Source of the DNA: PLA5 sp040901705 | Lineage (GTDB): Bacteria > Planctomycetota > Planctomycetia > Pirellulales > PLA5 | NCBI GenBank assembly: GCA_040901705.1 | Contig: JBBDYI010000292.1 | Span: 1 to 15,445, forward strand | Direction: 5' to 3' | Length of the DNA: 15,445 nt | In this document: in pieces, positions 6,097-13,580 of the stretch | How the letters are laid out: each line of letters opens with the position of its first letter | Numbering within the stretch: position 1 is the first letter of the stretch | Program-made: the position numbers and the translations under genes | Notes under the pieces: generated by a model | Told to the model about the DNA's origin: nothing | Databases searched by the model: none | Seen by the model: the letters and a program-made list of their open reading frames with translations, nothing else

Positions 6097-8793
6097 TTAT
6101 CGCAGCAGAGCCAACACGTTCTGCGGGTTCTGGTTGGCGATGGCCAACACCGACGTACCCGACTGTACGAGAATCTGTGCCCGCGTCAGCTTGGCGCTTT
6201 CGGCGGCGAAGTCGGCGTCGCGGATCGAGCTTTCGGCGTCGACGAGGTTCGCCAACGTGTCGTTGAGTGTGAAGATGTTCGTCTCCAACGTCGTTCGCTG
6301 GAAGGCACCCAATCGACCGCGAAGGCCGGTTACCGAGGTGATGACCTCGTCGACGACCTTTGCCGCCGCCTTGACGTCGGTCGCCAAATCCTTGTTGCCG
6401 CCGGAGCGAAGCTCGAACAACGTGCCACTCACACCACCGAGCGTCGCGGTGCTGACGCCTTGGATGCCGAGCCGGGCTTGTTGGTTCGAAACCACGTCCG
6501 GACCGAGCTGGAAAATCGCTCCGCCGCCGGTGATCGAGAACGAGAAGTTGCTGCCGTCGAGCAGCGATTCGTCCACCGAGAAGCTCAAATCGAGCGTCGA
6601 CGTATTGAGCGAGGCCTTCAAGCCTTGCCCGGTAGCCCTGACGCCGTTGATTCGCAAGGCGACATCGGTGCCGGCAACGCGGTCGGCTTGAGTGAGACCG
6701 TCTTCCAGCGTCGTAAGGAATGCTCCGCCGATGTTAAGCGCTTGTGTCGTCACGAACGCGCCCGTGCCGTACTCGCTCGATTCGATCACCAGGTCGGTGC
6801 CGTCGACGCGGGCCGTTACGCCCGTGGCATCGGACACGAGATTCAACGCATCGCGAATCTGGGCGACCGTCGTGCTAGCCCCGAATTGGAAAACTTCGAA
6901 GCCGCTCTTGCCGCCGACTTGGAGGCTCAGAGCGCTCGTCAGTGTACCGCCGGAGTAGACGAGCGTGGCCTTGGTCGCCTGGGCGTCCACGGTAACATCG
7001 ACGTCGATCTGGCTCAGCGTGCCGAAGTTCGCCTGGTCGATTCTCAAGTTCTGGTACGCTCCGGCGCCGCTGCCACCAGCCGTGGCGTTCGTCGCGTCGT
7101 CGGCATCGGAGTACACGCCGGCGGATCCATTCAGGGCGGTCGCCGTGAACAACGTGCCCACGTCGGCCGAAATGCTGGCCAGAACCTGGGCGGTCGTTGA
7201 CGCCGCGTTGTGGCGAATGCTCAATATCTTCGTCGTCGCATCGTAAGTGATAACTTCCGAACCAGCGGTGACGCCGCTATCCGTGGTGAAGTTCACCGTC
7301 ACATTGTCGTAATCCGTCCCTGCGTTGAGCGCCGTCAACTGGAACTGATTGCTATCGACGCCACCAGAGAGTACAGCCGTGAACGATCCCGCCGAAAACG
7401 TCCCGCCATTACCAACGGGCGTCGCATCGATTTCGGTGACCTGGCTATTGATGGCGGTCACCACGTCGGCGACCGTCGAGTTCGCGTGCAAGTCGATAGT
7501 CAGCGTATTCGTACCGGAGACGTACACGGCCGTTTCCGCGCCAACCGAGGCGGCGCCCGCCGTAATGGTTACGGTCAGACCATTGAAGGACGAACCATTC
7601 GTCGCCGCCGTCAGATTGATGCGGTTGCCGTTCGCACCGCCGGTCGTTACGTCCGTCGCATTATTGGCGGCCGTATAAGTACGCGTACCTGTTCCGGTAG
7701 TCGTGAACTCGTTGTTGAACGCCGTGTTGCCGGTCAATGCCGTGCGAATCTGCGTCGTCGTCGACGCGGCGCCGATATGGACCGTTACGTCGTTGCTGCC
7801 GGCGGTGTAGTCGACAGTTTCTGAGCCAGCCGTGCCGTCCACAACGAACGATACGTCCAAGCCGTTGTAGGACGCACCATTTCCGGTAGCGGTAAACGTG
7901 AGCGTGTTCAAGTCGAGGCCGCCGACCGTCAGGTCAGTGGCGTTGTTGCCAGTCGTGTAGACCGCGGTGCCCGTACCGGCGACGCCGTATTGGCTCGCGA
8001 AGTTAGCGTTCCCGGCAAGGGCGGCTTGAATCTGCGTCGTCGTCGACGCGGCGTCGATGTGGACCGTTACCGCGTTGGAACCGACGGTGTAGTCAACCGT
8101 TTCCGAGCCGGCCGCACTCGCGTCCAACACGAAAGTCACGTCGAGTCCGTTGCCCTGCGCGCCGGTATAACCCGAAGTCGCCGTGAAGACGAGCGAATCG
8201 GCACCGTTGGTGAGCGTTCCTGCGGCGGCCACGGCCGCCTTGGTGACCGTACCGGCAGCCGACGCACCGTCGGGGTCGCCGAAGTAACCCGCCGCAGCGG
8301 CGCCCGTCGTGCCGCCGAGGATGCCCGTCGAGAAACCGCTGCCCGCGGCCGAACTGGTAATGAAGTCCAAGCTGCCGTCGAGCAGTCGCCGGCCTTGGAA
8401 CGACGTCGTTTGGGCGACGCGGTCGATGGCCTCGAGCGAGGAGTCGACCTGCAACTGATTGGCGGCGATCTGCTCGTCGCTCAAAGCGCCCGTGTTGGCC
8501 GCTTCCGAGACGAGGCCGCGGATATCGTTGAGCAGCGAACTGACCTGGCCCAAGGCGCTGTCGGCCGTGGCGATGATCTGGTTCGCCCGTTCGCTGTTCG
8601 TGATCGCGCGTTGTACGCTGATGATGTCGCTGCGAAGCACTTCGCTGGCGATCAAACCGGCCGGATCGTCCTTGCCGACGTTGATTCGCAAGCCGGTGCT
8701 TAACCGCGTCAGCGATTCCTGCAACTGCGAGTTCGACCGAGCCAGGGTCTTCTGGGCAATCAGCGAACCGACGTTCGTGTTGATGCGTGTCAT
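6097..8793 (-). CDS. fliC: Flagellin, large form with four central modules
   Basis: Structural subunit of the flagellar filament, secreted through the flagellar export channel. Residues 1-145 are the conserved N-terminal D0/D1 helices (TRINTNVGSLIAQKTLARSN, LSTGLRINVGKDDPAGLIAS, TTSFQGRRLLDGS). Residues about 805-898 are the C-terminal D1/D0 helices (LGAFQRTTLETNI, DAESSIRDADFAAESAKLTR, ending NPQNVLALLR). Between them are four tandem modules at about 198-292, 293-386, 387-479 and 480-574, then flagellin-IN-like sequence to about 800. At 898 residues it is far longer than the roughly 300-500 of many flagellins; the extra length would be surface-exposed D2/D3 domains. The ATG at 8793 has AAGGGG about ten bases upstream. 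A strong terminator follows the stop. Confidence 0.97.
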   Translation of the reverse strand: MTRINTNVGSLIAQKTLARSNSQLQESLTRLSTGLRINVGKDDPAGLIASEVLRSDIISVQRAITNSERANQIIATADSALGQVSSLLNDIRGLVSEAANTGALSDEQIAANQLQVDSSLEAIDRVAQTTSFQGRRLLDGSLDFITSSAAGSGFSTGILGGTTGAAAAGYFGDPDGASAAGTVTKAAVAAAGTLTNGADSLVFTATSGYTGAQGNGLDVTFVLDASAAGSETVDYTVGSNAVTVHIDAASTTTQIQAALAGNANFASQYGVAGTGTAVYTTGNNATDLTVGGLDLNTLTFTATGNGASYNGLDVSFVVDGTAGSETVDYTAGSNDVTVHIGAASTTTQIRTALTGNTAFNNEFTTTGTGTRTYTAANNATDVTTGGANGNRINLTAATNGSSFNGLTVTITAGAASVGAETAVYVSGTNTLTIDLHANSTVADVVTAINSQVTEIDATPVGNGGTFSAGSFTAVLSGGVDSNQFQLTALNAGTDYDNVTVNFTTDSGVTAGSEVITYDATTKILSIRHNAASTTAQVLASISADVGTLFTATALNGSAGVYSDADDATNATAGGSGAGAYQNLRIDQANFGTLSQIDVDVTVDAQATKATLVYSGGTLTSALSLQVGGKSGFEVFQFGASTTVAQIRDALNLVSDATGVTARVDGTDLVIESSEYGTGAFVTTQALNIGGAFLTTLEDGLTQADRVAGTDVALRINGVRATGQGLKASLNTSTLDLSFSVDESLLDGSNFSFSITGGGAIFQLGPDVVSNQQARLGIQGVSTATLGGVSGTLFELRSGGNKDLATDVKAAAKVVDEVITSVTGLRGRLGAFQRTTLETNIFTLNDTLANLVDAESSIRDADFAAESAKLTRAQILVQSGTSVLAIANQNPQNVLALLR
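7072..8202 (-). repeat. four tandem surface modules inside flagellin
   Basis: Modules of about 92-95 residues encoded at 7918-8202, 7636-7917, 7357-7635 and 7072-7356. Each has a strand like LxFTATxxGxxYNGLDVxF, a GSETVDYT-like strand, a VTVHIxAASTTxQI-like strand-helix, and ends in GG. Modules 1 and 2 are the closest: a 26-base block at 7746-7771 is identical to 8028-8053, offset 282 bases (94 codons), and similarity continues on both sides. Modules 3 and 4 are more diverged. This points to duplication within the gene, with modules 1 and 2 copied most recently or homogenised. Confidence 0.85.
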
Positions 8794-9105
8794 ACTGCGA
8801 AAACCCCTTTGACTAGTAGGTGCGTGTGTGCGTCACTGTAGGCTTGCCGGTCCGCTGTACGAGTACGGCTTAGGCCGGGTGTGCCTGCGCGGCGACAGCT
8901 ACGCAAAGCATTTGCGCCGTAATCCGGCACGCGTGCTCCGTCGCTGTCCCAAAAATTGGTGGTAATTACCCGCCACGCAAGCCCCGCCTGGGCTTGGTCC
9001 TGGGTCACATGGTCGTCCAAGCGTCGTGCTCGTTTTTCAGTCCGCGGTTCCGGCGACGCAAATACGTTTGGTTCGCGCGCCCTGAACTCGGTACGTCTAA
9101 CCGGT

Positions 9106-9133
9106 CTATCGACGCGATAATTTAGGCCCTTTA
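9106..9133 (-). promoter_or_regulatory. sigma-28-like promoter candidate for flagellin
   Basis: On the minus strand, TAAA, 16 bases, then GTCGATAG. The -35 element is perfect, the -10 element matches 6 of 8 of GCCGATAA, and the spacer is one base longer than ideal. It is the best such site in the region upstream of flagellin. It would give a leader of about 300 bases, which is long for a flagellin transcript, so a closer promoter of another type cannot be excluded. Confidence 0.4.
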
Positions 9134-9235
9134 GGCAATGGCCGAGGAAAATCGCCATCGTCCGGTCCGCCGACGGTCGGTCGTACCGATTGCGCAGAGT
9201 GCGCCCGGATGCGCGGTCACGGATTAGGAAAACGC

Positions 9236-9249
9236 CGCCGGTTCCGGCG
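9236..9249 (-). terminator. possible intrinsic terminator after HtrA-like gene
   Basis: A perfect short stem CGCCG(G)/(C)CGGCG, followed on the minus strand by GC-GTTTT. It lies about 100 bases after the HtrA-like stop codon. A second hairpin, CGCCTA-TTCG-TAGGCG at 9312-9327, sits closer to the stop but has no T-run. Either may end the transcript of the upstream three-gene block. Confidence 0.35.
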
Positions 9250-9350
9250 AATAGGAAGGCCGCGGACGACCGTCTGCAATGGCCTGCGCGAGCGGCAAGA
9301 GCGAACGAGGACGCCTATTCGTAGGCGACCTTGGTGCCGCGGCCGCAAAG

Positions 9351-10817
9351 TCAACGCGGATCGGAAGCCTTGCCGGCACTTCCATCCGGCCTCGACGCCG
9401 GAACCGGCGACTGTGCCCCGTCCTTTTGGACGACCTTTGCCGGTGCGGCATCCTCGACCGGACGGCGCGGCCGTTCCCGCCGCAATTCCGCCAGTTCGGC
9501 CTCGAGCCGCGCGATGCGTTCGTCCCGCTCGCGAAGTTGCTCGCGGAATTCCTTGAAAAAATCGGCTGTGCCGCCTTTATCGTCCATGGCGATTTTACGA
9601 TCGGACGCGCCCGCTTTCGCTCGCTCCGACTTCCCGCTCGTCCGCGATTCGGCGGTTTCCTCGCGCTCGCCGACGAGGCCGCCGCGCCGCGCACGCACAG
9701 AACGCGACTCCGTCCGCTCCCCGCGGTTGTTGGCGAACGAAAACGTCGGTTCGCCTTCGCCCTCAACGAGCGTTACGACGCACTTGATCGTTCGATCGCC
9801 GCGGCGAACTCGAAATTCGACGGCGTCGCCCGGTTTGCGCCGCGCCACTTGCCGCGCCGCCTCGATCACGCTGTGCGCCTGCTGGCCGTCGAACGCTTCC
9901 AGCACGTCGCCGGCTTCGAGGCCGGCCTTCGCCGCCGGCCCCTCCGGCACAACGGATCGCACGACGATTTCCTCCGAACCACCCAACTGGCGCAATTCGA
10001 TGCCCGCGTGCGGACGCCGCCGCGGAATCTCGACAAGTTGCCCTTCCCGCCGCGCATCGAGCAATCGCCGCACGTGCTCCGCCGGCACGGCATACGTCCA
10101 TCGCGAATTGCCGCCTCGGCCATCGCACGCGACGATAATTCCCACCAGCTCGCCGTCGACATTGACGATTCCCGCCCCCAGCGATGCATCCGTCGTATGC
10201 ACGTCGCACTGCACCAGCGGCGGCAGTCCGGCGCCGGGAATGAACCGATCCACGCCGCCGAGCACGCCCAGCGACACGCTCGGCAACTCTGCCCCCCAGG
10301 CCGACGCCGCCAACAGCCGCGATCCGAGAACCGGCTGTTTCTCGCTCGGCGAAACGGGAGCGAGCGCGACCTTCGCCTCCGTTGTCTCCGCCGCCGTCGC
10401 CACTTCCAGCAGCGTCAATGACGAATTCGCGTCGATCACGCACGGTTTTCCTTCCGCTCGCGCACCGCCGGGCAGGGTGAGCGCGAATCGGCAATCGCGA
10501 TCCGGCCGCATCGCCGTCACGATCAGGTTCTCGCCCACCGCGACGCCGCTGCCAATCGTCGCCCGTTCGACGCCGCTGGCTTGGCCCGACTTGCCCGACG
10601 CGATTGACTTGCGCGACGTGTTTGACTTGGTCGACGTTTCGCCCTGCGAACCGCTGCGTACATCCTCCTCCGCCGGCCAACTCATGCGCACCATCACGGT
10701 CGCCGCCGACAACCGCTTTGCCGCCGCTTCGTAAGGCTCGTCGGCACGCGTGCCGCCGGCGAGCGCGAGAATCGCCCCGACCGCCAGGATCGCGATCATA
10801 AGGCAACGCGACATCAT
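9351..10817 (-). CDS. HtrA/DegS-like PDZ protein with dead protease domain
   Basis: A 488-residue exported protein. Residues 1-25 are a signal peptide or anchor (hydrophobic CLMIAILAVGAILALAGG, then RADEP). Residues about 30-250 have the HtrA fold pattern: TIGSGVAVGENLIVTA, a strand pair LTLPGGARAEGKPCV, then DVHTTDASLGAGIVNVDGEL and WTYAVPAEHVRRLL. The catalytic positions are altered: the usual NAHVV His site reads TAMRP (M103), the Asp site in TDLAVL reads SSLTLLEV, and the GNSGGPL Ser site reads LGAGIV. Residues about 270-352 are a PDZ domain (VVPEGPAAKAGLEAGDVLEA). A charged linker and a coiled-coil (about 418-450, DFFKEFREQLRERDERI) follow. A Ser/Lys-rich insert lies at 55-80. The ATG at 10817 (or 10814) fits the signal peptide; no clear Shine-Dalgarno is seen. 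It lies 165 bases after the ECF partner gene on the same strand. Confidence 0.85.
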   Translation of the reverse strand: MMSRCLMIAILAVGAILALAGGTRADEPYEAAAKRLSAATVMVRMSWPAEEDVRSGSQGETSTKSNTSRKSIASGKSGQASGVERATIGSGVAVGENLIVTAMRPDRDCRFALTLPGGARAEGKPCVIDANSSLTLLEVATAAETTEAKVALAPVSPSEKQPVLGSRLLAASAWGAELPSVSLGVLGGVDRFIPGAGLPPLVQCDVHTTDASLGAGIVNVDGELVGIIVACDGRGGNSRWTYAVPAEHVRRLLDARREGQLVEIPRRRPHAGIELRQLGGSEEIVVRSVVPEGPAAKAGLEAGDVLEAFDGQQAHSVIEAARQVARRKPGDAVEFRVRRGDRTIKCVVTLVEGEGEPTFSFANNRGERTESRSVRARRGGLVGEREETAESRTSGKSERAKAGASDRKIAMDDKGGTADFFKEFREQLRERDERIARLEAELAELRRERPRRPVEDAAPAKVVQKDGAQSPVPASRPDGSAGKASDPR

Positions 10818-10982
10818 CGAGCCGACCGGAGAAAATGGCAACACAATCGAGCCTCGCGTTTCGGCCGCCCGACCGAGGAATCTTCCGGCCAGCCCGACGG
10901 CGAATAAGATTCGAACCGCCTCCGTGCCGGACAACCACGCAGCGGCGCCTGCCGCTGGCGCTAAAGCAACCTGCTGCCGGCG

Positions 10983-11750
10983 CTACATCGAGACATCGCA
11001 GTAGCCGTGCGAATCGGTCGGTAACAAGTCCTGCAACGAATCGTGCCCGACCGGTAATCCACCGTCGGGTAATCCATCGAAGCCCAAACCGCTGCCGCCC
11101 GGTCCGAACTGCGAATCGTCGATCGGACGCGCGCCCCAGCGGGCTGTGTCGCCGTCCTCGTACCGCACGCGTCGTTCGAGCGCATCGGCCGAATGCAAGA
11201 CAGCATGCGTCGCCCGATCGGTCACGAACGCGTCCACCGCTTCGTCGCTGTCGCCCGCTCGAACTGCATTCGTCGTCGGTCTTGTTGACGCCGGGCGGTC
11301 ATCCGCCACGCGCGGTAACGCCAACATCGCCATCACGCCTGCCGCCACCGCTACGCTTCGCGCCGCCCGAACGTACCATCCACGCCGCGAACCGACTGCC
11401 GTCGCTGGCGAAACATGCGTGGCCGATCGGTCCAAAGCCGGCGGCGTCCAACCCTCCGCTTGATATCGCGTTGCTGGATACTGTTCCGCCAACCGCGCCG
11501 CGTCGTCGCTCAACTGCCGCGCCAGGCACTGCAACTGCGCGTCAGCCAACAGCGAGTCGTCCGGATTCCAATCGCGGATTGTGTCGAATTCGATGCCGCA
11601 GACCGTGTCGTGCGTCGGATCGTGCGGGGCCGTTGGCACGACAGTTTCACCAACCGACGCCGCAGCCAACGAACCGCCGATCGGACCACTCGGCCCGGCG
11701 TGTTCCTCGTCGTATCGCAATAATCGCGGCTTAAACGGCACGGATCGCAT
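10983..11750 (-). CDS. single-pass membrane protein, candidate anti-sigma factor
   Basis: A 255-residue protein with one hydrophobic segment at about 129-146 (AARSVAVAAGVMAMLALP) and basic residues before it (RRGWYVR), so the N-terminal 125 residues should be cytoplasmic and the rest exported. A cytoplasmic helical stretch (DDSLLADAQLQCLARQLSDD) could bind a sigma factor, but no zinc anti-sigma HxxxCxxC motif is present. The C-terminal part is Gly/Asp-rich. The ATG at 11750 lies 20 bases inside the sigma-factor gene, a layout typical of translationally coupled sigma/anti-sigma pairs. A TTG at 11780 would give a longer overlap. I do not recognise a family; the anti-sigma role is inferred from position and topology only. 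Confidence 0.75.
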   Translation of the reverse strand: MRSVPFKPRLLRYDEEHAGPSGPIGGSLAAASVGETVVPTAPHDPTHDTVCGIEFDTIRDWNPDDSLLADAQLQCLARQLSDDAARLAEQYPATRYQAEGWTPPALDRSATHVSPATAVGSRRGWYVRAARSVAVAAGVMAMLALPRVADDRPASTRPTTNAVRAGDSDEAVDAFVTDRATHAVLHSADALERRVRYEDGDTARWGARPIDDSQFGPGGSGLGFDGLPDGGLPVGHDSLQDLLPTDSHGYCDVSM

Positions 11751-12378
11751 CCTCACACGGAAACTTCGGAGCGTGGGCAACCAGCCCGTTATCGTCGGCC
11801 AGTTTTTCTCGTAGCGACGCCACGCCGTGGAACACCCGCGACTTGACCGTCCCCACGGGGCACTTCATCACGCCCGCAATCTCTTCGTAACTTAGGTGTT
11901 CGCTATACCGCAGGATCAACGTCTCGCGCTGACCGTCCGGCAATTGGGCCACCACCGCCCACAAGCTTTTCTTCCACTCCGCCACTTCGATCGGCGTCTC
12001 GGCCGACGGCACGCTCCGTTCGCCCTTGGGGGCCGCCTCCCACGCCGTTCGCAGTTTGCGATTTCGCATTCCCGCGCGCCGCCGCTCACGCCGGTCCAGA
12101 TTCAGCAGGATTCCGTACAGCCACGTATAAACGTTGCTCCGCCCCTCGAACCGGTCCGCCGACCGCGTCAACACCATGAACGTCTCTTGAGCCAGATCGT
12201 CCGCGTCCCAGGGACTCCCCGTCAGCACCAGCGCAGCGCGATGAATCCGCGCAAAATACTCGCGCGTCACCTCGTCGACGTCGATCGACTGCGGCCGAAA
12301 GTCACTCACGCGAACGATTCCAGACCGATTGGGGGGCAAACAGACAAAACAGGAGCGACCTGCATTGTAGTCCGCCAT
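11731..12378 (-). CDS. ECF-type RNA polymerase sigma factor
   Basis: A 215-residue sigma-70-family protein of the extracytoplasmic-function group; it directs RNA polymerase to specific promoters. Region 2 spans about 40-105 (EYFARIHRAALVLTGSPWDA, DDLAQETFMVLTRSADRFEG, the melting/-10 motif NVYTWLYGILLNLDRRERRR). Region 4 spans about 140-192 (AQLPDGQRETLILRYSEHLS, YEEIAGVMKCPVGTVKSRVF, the helix-turn-helix). Region 3 is absent, as expected. The ATG at 12378 is used, but the first 22-25 residues are not family-like, and a GTG at 12309 is a possible alternative; neither has a good Shine-Dalgarno. The gene overlaps the downstream membrane protein by 20 bases. Confidence 0.93.
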   Translation of the reverse strand: MADYNAGRSCFVCLPPNRSGIVRVSDFRPQSIDVDEVTREYFARIHRAALVLTGSPWDADDLAQETFMVLTRSADRFEGRSNVYTWLYGILLNLDRRERRRAGMRNRKLRTAWEAAPKGERSVPSAETPIEVAEWKKSLWAVVAQLPDGQRETLILRYSEHLSYEEIAGVMKCPVGTVKSRVFHGVASLREKLADDNGLVAHAPKFPCEDAIRAV

Positions 12379-12548
12379 GCACCGTCAATCCATAAGTGCC
12401 CAGAGCGGGCCAGAAGGTTTAACCGGCGCTTGTCGACTGAAGAATGCGCAGGTTTGGACGTGCGGCAGATTCCGAGGGGGCTAGCCGAACCACGCGGCGG
12501 CTATTCATACGCATTTGCCCGATATGTGCCGGAACTCTCGCGGCAGAT

Positions 12549-12689
<141 letters not shown>

Positions 12690-12812
12690 CGCGTTGTAAT
12701 CGCGTTGCCGCCCTCGACTTACGGGCGATTACTCGTCACGCGGCGTTGCGTTGGCATTATAACCGTGAGGGGCCGGCGTGGCCAATGCGTGCAGAAGAAT
12801 TGCAGAAGATTA

Positions 12813-12837
12813 CCCAGACTAAACCGCTGGTTTTGGG
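12813..12837 (-). terminator. hairpin at the end of the ankyrin gene
   Basis: AAACC (12821-12825) pairs with GGTTT (12829-12833), and CCCA (12813-12816) with TGGG (12834-12837), directly after the ankyrin stop codon at 12838-12840. There is a four-base bulge and no T-run, so termination is doubtful. Confidence 0.25.
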
Positions 12838-13377
12838 TTAGCCCTTGGACCGAGGCGGCCGGCGGCGCTTCGATTCTTCCTGCATCGTCCAGATACCGAG
12901 TGCTCCGGCCTGGCGCAGGGCAGCGGCTGTTTCGTCGAATCTTCGTTGCGTGGCATCGCTCAAGGGGGTGACGCCGCGTTCGTCCCTGGCATTGACGGCC
13001 GCTCCTTTTTCGATCAGCGCCTGCACAGTCTCCGTGTGCCCACAGGCGGCCGCCGCGTGCAATGGCGTCGTGCCGTCTGCGTCGTGGATGTTCACGTCAG
13101 CGCCACCTTCGACCAATGTTCGAGCTACTATTGTTAGTCCGCGCCCGGCGGCCATATGCAGTGCCGAGAGGCCGCCGTCCACGAGGACATCGGCGTTCGC
13201 GCCGGCTGCGATCAGCGCCTTGACGGCTTCCGGATGATCGAACCACACGGCAATATGCAGCGGTGCCATGCCCTCAAATTCAATGTCAGGATCGGCTCCC
13301 GATTCGACCAGCTTGCCGATCTCGGCGGAGTCGCCCCTGCGGGCCGCATCAAATAAAAGTCGGGTCTGCCTGTTCAT
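12838..13377 (-). CDS. ankyrin-repeat protein
   Basis: A 179-residue protein made almost wholly of ankyrin repeats, which mediate protein-protein contacts. Repeats: a degenerate first unit (RLLFDAARRGDSAEIGKLVE SGADP), then units beginning at about 37 (MAPLHIAVWFDHPEAVKALI), 70 (LSALHMAAGRGLTIVARTLV) and 103 (TTPLHAAAACGHTETVQALI), and a partial cap at about 137 (TPLSDATQRRFDETAAAL). The tail from about 160 is basic (KRRRPPRSKG). No signal peptide or membrane segment is seen, so it is probably cytoplasmic. The ATG at 13377 begins just before the first helix; a Shine-Dalgarno is not evident. The partner is unknown. It stands alone, with about 200 bases to the gene upstream. Confidence 0.92.
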   Translation of the reverse strand: MNRQTRLLFDAARRGDSAEIGKLVESGADPDIEFEGMAPLHIAVWFDHPEAVKALIAAGANADVLVDGGLSALHMAAGRGLTIVARTLVEGGADVNIHDADGTTPLHAAAACGHTETVQALIEKGAAVNARDERGVTPLSDATQRRFDETAAALRQAGALGIWTMQEESKRRRPPRSKG

Positions 13378-13580
13378 GCGAAGTCGCTACAATAATTCGG
13401 CTCCAAGCGTAGCACGGCGTGTGACGAGGCAGTGTTACAGTTCGGTGACAAGTGGCGACTGCCGCATTGGCGGCCGACAGGCTGCCACGGCGATCGAAGC
13501 GATTAAGATAGGACAACAAACGGCCCCGCCGGGCGCCGACTAAAGCACTTCGACCATCCGGAATTTGCCAATCGTCTCGT

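Larger units (their letters stand above)
8794..9350. other. intergenic region upstream of flagellin, no gene seen
   Basis: This 557-base stretch lies between the flagellin start and the stop of the HtrA-like gene, both on the minus strand. No open frame in it looks coding. It holds a sigma-28-like site (9106-9133), two hairpins downstream of the HtrA-like gene (9236-9249 and 9312-9327), and about 300 bases that would be the flagellin leader. The leader has small palindromes, GCACGCGTGC near 8926-8938 and a GCAAA/TTTGC pair near 8903-8915, but no riboswitch that I recognise. Confidence 0.6.

Noticed and set aside
7072..8202. Repeats considered as a CRISPR-like array
   Set aside because: The repeats are about 280 bases, in frame within flagellin, diverged, and have no spacers.
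8903..8918. Sigma-54-like GG...GC pair upstream of flagellin (minus strand)
   Set aside because: The distance between GG and GC is 12 bases instead of the required 10, and the surrounding bases fit poorly.
8790..9158. 122-codon minus-strand open frame just before flagellin
   Set aside because: It overlaps the flagellin start and the promoter candidate, lacks coding-like composition, and has no recognisable motif.
9279..10734. Two long plus-strand open frames opposite the HtrA-like gene
   Set aside because: Both translate to Arg/Pro/Ser-rich text without domains, while the minus strand encodes a signal peptide, an HtrA fold and a PDZ domain.
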